DNA of 16,077 bases, taken from contig DCIS01000105.1 of assembly GCA_002317475.1 (NCBI GenBank), forward strand, positions 1-16,077, in the 5' to 3' direction. This DNA comes from Prevotellaceae bacterium UBA1720. Lineage in GTDB: Bacteria; Bacteroidota; Bacteroidia; Bacteroidales; Bacteroidaceae. Positions 13,425 to 16,077 of this stretch are shown here, piece by piece; within the stretch, counting starts at the first letter, position 1, and every line of letters starts with the position of its first letter. The notes under the pieces were generated by a model. That model searched no databases, was not told the origin of the DNA, and saw only the letters and a program-made list of their open reading frames with translations. Made by a program: the position numbers and the translations under genes.

Positions 13425-13453
13425 TGATTAGCGAGAGAGGGGTAGGGGAGGGC

Positions 13454-15019
13454 TTACTTGCCGCGGATATAGTTGAGAGCAGCCTCAAACTGGCTGTCAC
13501 GAACGAGCGTTTTGCCCTCACCGTCAGCTACACGAGTGAGTACATAATCCACTTCATAGTCTGGAGTCACACCAACGCCTTCAAGCACTCCAAGATCGGT
13601 AAATTTGGCAAGCATCACAGGCTGATAGCCATAGATCGCTGTTTGGTTCATTTCGCCGAATGTACCAGCATAATAACCTGTATAGTATCTTTTTGGTAAT
13701 ATCATACCAAAACCTCCATGTGTCTGCTTTCCAATCACTACGGCGTTAGGCATTAACTTTGCCATGACAGAATGCGTTTCGGAACATGACACCGATTGGT
13801 GATTGGCCAATACCACGATAGGCTCTTCTGCTATCACGGCGTGTTCCGTAGGCATTGTTTGTAAGATGAGGCTCAAGTCGGCAGAATAGTCGAGGCGTCC
13901 CGTACCATTCTTAATCTTGTAAGTGCCCACATTGAATCCACCACTTGGAAGAAGGGCACCCATGACGTATTGTATATCTGTAATATTACCACCCTTATTA
14001 TTGCGAACATCGATGATTACGCCCTTCAACTTGCCTGCAGCCTTGAGAGATTGGATGCTGCTGAACCAGTAGTTCCATACATTAAGCACCTCCCTATACA
14101 TTATTGCTTCCTGCTTAAAGCCTTGTGCAATAAGTTGCTCAAAATGTTCTTTTTTCAAAGCGAAATAATAGGAGAGACAGAAGTTGCTTAAGTGCAGATA
14201 AGCAATGCCATCGTTTGTTACGAAACTCATGATGTTCAAACGGTTATCATCCGTAACGCATGAAACGTACGGAGTCATCTGTGCTTCTGGGTATTGGCTG
14301 GCGAACTGATTGTAACGAGCAATTAATTGTCCTTCATCATCCAAAGAGATACCAGGGTATTTATCAATAAGTGCTTGCAAAAAGGTGATTGCTTTCGTTA
14401 GCCTTGTTTGTTCTTCCTCTGTTTCTGCCTGGCTCAAGGCATTCTTCAAGTTTTTCAAACCTGACACGATTTTCGGATACAATACCGACTTGCAACTCAT
14501 GTCCACTTCGTGCAAATCATTGATTCGCTCGCTTTCAGGCACGAGATTGCTGGCATAGTAATCATAGTTGCATTCAAGATTGGTTTTGTAATCTTTGCCG
14601 AATCGTCGCATGTTACGATCCTGTTGAGGAAATACTGTGATATCACTATTTGTAGAGAAATTCTTGATTTGATAAATGGAATGGCCGTCATGAAGAGTGT
14701 CAAGTATTTCAGTGTATAGCTTCTGCAGTTTTTCATCCTTGACCGTATCACCGCGAGCCATGATAGTGTCAAGTTCCACAAACTGTGGGTGATACTTCTC
14801 AAACACTTCGTCCCAATCCACGGTTTCGATATCCCATGCCGCATAGTTGGTGTTGACTGCTTGCCACAAAGCAACAAACTCCTCCTCAAACGATGATATA
14901 TTGTTAATTGTGATTTGCTCGTCTTGAACATACGAAGGCTGGAATTCGATATTATCGCGACAAGAGTGGAGCGTGGTCATCAGCACAGCACCACAAATCA
15001 ATATCTTATTTAGTTTCAT
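13454..15019 (-). CDS. S41 family peptidase lipoprotein
   Basis: This is a 521-residue lipoprotein (lipobox TLHS-C, Cys20). Residues 43-120 form a helical N-terminal S41 domain ending in DTLHDGHS (107-114), where the DGH motif is common in the IRBP/tricorn-like S41B branch. The core includes LKGVIIDVRNNKGG (331-344) and VVLANHQSVSCSETHSVMAKL (402-422), with the predicted nucleophile Ser411 in SCSE. A terminal VGVTPDYEVDYVL (482-494) matches the usual S41 ending. After the nucleophile, where CtpA/Tsp enzymes have GxxTxGKG, this protein has GKQTHGGFG (430-438), so the CtpA-type Lys of the Ser-Lys dyad is absent. I infer an S41B-like mechanism or altered activity. It follows the beta-barrel gene by 27 nt and is probably in its operon. 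No PDZ domain was recognised. Confidence 0.88.
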   Translation of the reverse strand: MKLNKILICGAVLMTTLHSCRDNIEFQPSYVQDEQITINNISSFEEEFVALWQAVNTNYAAWDIETVDWDEVFEKYHPQFVELDTIMARGDTVKDEKLQKLYTEILDTLHDGHSIYQIKNFSTNSDITVFPQQDRNMRRFGKDYKTNLECNYDYYASNLVPESERINDLHEVDMSCKSVLYPKIVSGLKNLKNALSQAETEEEQTRLTKAITFLQALIDKYPGISLDDEGQLIARYNQFASQYPEAQMTPYVSCVTDDNRLNIMSFVTNDGIAYLHLSNFCLSYYFALKKEHFEQLIAQGFKQEAIMYREVLNVWNYWFSSIQSLKAAGKLKGVIIDVRNNKGGNITDIQYVMGALLPSGGFNVGTYKIKNGTGRLDYSADLSLILQTMPTEHAVIAEEPIVVLANHQSVSCSETHSVMAKLMPNAVVIGKQTHGGFGMILPKRYYTGYYAGTFGEMNQTAIYGYQPVMLAKFTDLGVLEGVGVTPDYEVDYVLTRVADGEGKTLVRDSQFEAALNYIRGK

Positions 15020-15046
15020 CTTTCTTATTCTTAAGTTATATGTTAT

Positions 15047-15733
15047 TTAAAAATGATAGTACGCAGTAGCCTGCAAGGCGAGTGTTGAGTTGTAGCGGCC
15101 ATTGTAGCCGTTCTGTTCTGTCTGCACCTGACTTGTGGTGTCATAGTAATAGCGAAGTTCCGTCTGCACCGACCATTGTGGTGCGAGGTTAATTTCCACA
15201 CCTGCACCAGCCACACAACCTACCACATAACGGTTGTCGCGTCTGCTGTCTATCATTCCGCTCTGGTTGAAAGATTCGTTTGGGATTTGCGATATGACAT
15301 TGAGAGTATATCCATTAACTCTCGACCCCATCCAGTAGCCGCCATACACACCGGCATTGAAGAATCCACGAACCTTCTCTCCACCGAAAGAGAAACTTGC
15401 CATCACAGGCAACTGAATGTAGTCGTTCGTGTAATTGCATTCCATAAGCATCAGAGCGCGAGCGGCGTGGTAATTCTTCTGCGTCCACATCAAGTCAGCA
15501 CGCAGACCGAACCAATCGTTGAGGTCATACTGTCCCGAAATGCCAGCAGTGGCACCTCCGCGCTTTGTCTGCTGCCAGTCGGACTGGTATCCATTATACT
15601 TTTGGTACGAGTTGCTGGTGTATCCACCCGACACACCAATTCTCCACTTGCCCTTTCCAGCATCAAAGCTATTCTGAGCCGTAGCGTGGGCAGATAACAA
15701 TACTGCCATCACAAAAAATAGTTTTTTTAGCAT
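15047..15733 (-). CDS. Outer-membrane beta-barrel protein (PorT/OmpA-like barrel)
   Basis: This 228-residue exported protein has a signal peptide (residues 1-19, HATA-Q) and ends in YYHF, a C-terminal aromatic residue typical of outer-membrane barrels. The body alternates short amphipathic strands with turns: WRIGVSGGYTSNS, GISGQYDLNDWFGLRADLMWTQKN, YIQLPVMASFSFG, GFFNAGVYGGYW, VVGCVAGAGVEI, WSVQTELRYYYD, and STLALQATAYYHF. The phrases 'YIQLPVMASF' and 'FNAGVYGGY' are hallmarks of the Bacteroidetes 'PorT family / outer membrane protein beta-barrel' domain, here about eight strands. The role is unknown. It leads a two-gene operon with the S41 lipoprotein. Confidence 0.88.
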   Translation of the reverse strand: MLKKLFFVMAVLLSAHATAQNSFDAGKGKWRIGVSGGYTSNSYQKYNGYQSDWQQTKRGGATAGISGQYDLNDWFGLRADLMWTQKNYHAARALMLMECNYTNDYIQLPVMASFSFGGEKVRGFFNAGVYGGYWMGSRVNGYTLNVISQIPNESFNQSGMIDSRRDNRYVVGCVAGAGVEINLAPQWSVQTELRYYYDTTSQVQTEQNGYNGRYNSTLALQATAYYHF

Positions 15734-15796
15734 AACTAAACCAATTTATGTTAATATGTATTTTTCACACTTCGTATCCACCTTGTCATCCACACC

Positions 15797-15814
15797 TTGT
15801 GTATATTTACACAA
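15797..15814. promoter_or_regulatory. Inverted repeat, possible operator
   Basis: TTGTGTA and TACACAA are exact 7-bp complements around TATT. The site is 64-81 bp upstream of the beta-barrel ATG and downstream of the candidate promoter elements, where a repressor could act. Confidence 0.35.
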
Positions 15815-15864
15815 AAAATCATGTAAAGATAACACTTTATCCACTCACAAGTGTCACAAAACAG

Positions 15865-15872
15865 CAAAAATA
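15865..15872 (-). promoter_or_regulatory. Possible -7 element of the beta-barrel operon
   Basis: TATTTTTG on the minus strand matches TAnnTTTG, but there is no TTTG at the expected -33 spacing. An alternative, TATCTTTA (15824-15831), matches less well. In an AT-rich stretch either could be chance. Confidence 0.3.
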
Positions 15873-15981
15873 TGCGTTTTTGGGACGAAATTGATGTTTT
15901 GTTACACTCCCCATCCGCCACAAGCCTTTCAAACCTTAATTCGCCTTACCAATTCCACCCCATTCGTAACTACTCTGCTAT

Positions 15982-16077
15982 AACCACAACGGGGTGAAAC
16001 TACATAGGGCGGGGTGTCAACCCTGTTATATATAAGCGTAATCTCGTTAGGCAACCCCAACGGGGTGAAACTACATA
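15982..16077. repeat. 25-bp direct repeats with 71-bp period, cut by window end
   Basis: AACCACAACGGGGTGAAACT... (15982-16006) recurs as AACCCCAACGGGGTGAAACT... (16053-16077), 24 of 25 bases identical. In the second copy ACCCC-AAC-GGGGT forms a small hairpin that a C-to-A change weakens in the first. The array may continue beyond the window. It could be a REP-like family or another repeat array; two copies are too few to say. Confidence 0.75.

Larger units (their letters stand above)
13076..13453. other. 378-bp intergenic region with long leader
   Basis: This gap contains the promoter and leader of the LruC-like gene (13076-13298) and, at the other end, an AT-rich stretch and the terminator hairpin of the S41 gene (13375-13424). 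I see no ORF. Confidence 0.65.
15734..16077. other. 344-bp region at the window edge
   Basis: This stretch holds the upstream control region of the beta-barrel gene (15734-15872), an AT-rich gap without a convincing gene, and two direct repeats at 15982-16077. Any short frames in it look accidental. Confidence 0.55.

Noticed and set aside
15176..15697. 173-codon plus-strand frame opposite the beta-barrel gene
   Set aside because: It is a shadow of a gene with a signal peptide, barrel strands and an aromatic C terminus on the minus strand.
15982..16077. CRISPR array
   Set aside because: Only two repeats of 25 bp with a 46-bp gap are present and no cas gene is visible. It is reported as a generic repeat instead.

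Overview
The window looks like chromosomal DNA of a Bacteroidales bacterium, most likely a Prevotella/Segatella-type species. The evidence is that several upstream regions carry the Bacteroidetes sigma promoter (TAnnTTTG at about -7, often TTTG 19-20 bp upstream), starts are preceded by A-rich stretches rather than Shine-Dalgarno sequences, and the protein set is typical of the group: a C10 (streptopain-like) peptidase ending in a YYNLQG...KGIYI.NGKKIIIK tail, a LruC/DUF4114-like lipoprotein, a DUF4248 protein, an HU-HIG-like DNA-binding protein, and SPII lipoproteins.

Left part (1-3230, + strand): a promoter, a lipoprotein and murB (peptidoglycan precursor synthesis) form an operon. It is followed by a PhnP-like metallo-beta-lactamase-fold hydrolase that starts with TTG. 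A tRNA cluster Gly(GCC)-Leu(CAG)-Gly(GCC) follows, with its own promoter and an intrinsic terminator. A secreted alpha/beta hydrolase (3422-4225, +) comes next.

Middle (4230-6165): a 175-bp palindromic repeat separates the hydrolase from a compact, overlapping minus-strand operon: HU-like protein, two-helix small membrane protein and lysozyme-like 'P5' protein. A DUF4248 gene is transcribed divergently from it. The two promoters face away from each other in a 398-bp region with a structured leader on one side and a tandem-repeat leader on the other. The membrane protein plus wall hydrolase resemble a phage holin/endolysin pair, so this is the best candidate here for a poorly described system.

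Right part (6206-15733, all minus strand): a probable operon of a Sel1-repeat protein, the C10 protease and an unannotated 59-aa peptide, with a second copy of the palindromic repeat between the first two. Then come a LruC/DUF4114-like lipoprotein with its own promoter, long leader and strong terminator, and an outer-membrane beta-barrel protein followed by an S41-type lipoprotein protease. Most of these products are predicted to be exported to the envelope or surface.

The right edge (15982-16077) has two 25-bp direct repeats with a 71-bp period that run into the window end. All calls are from reading the sequence; no database search was done.
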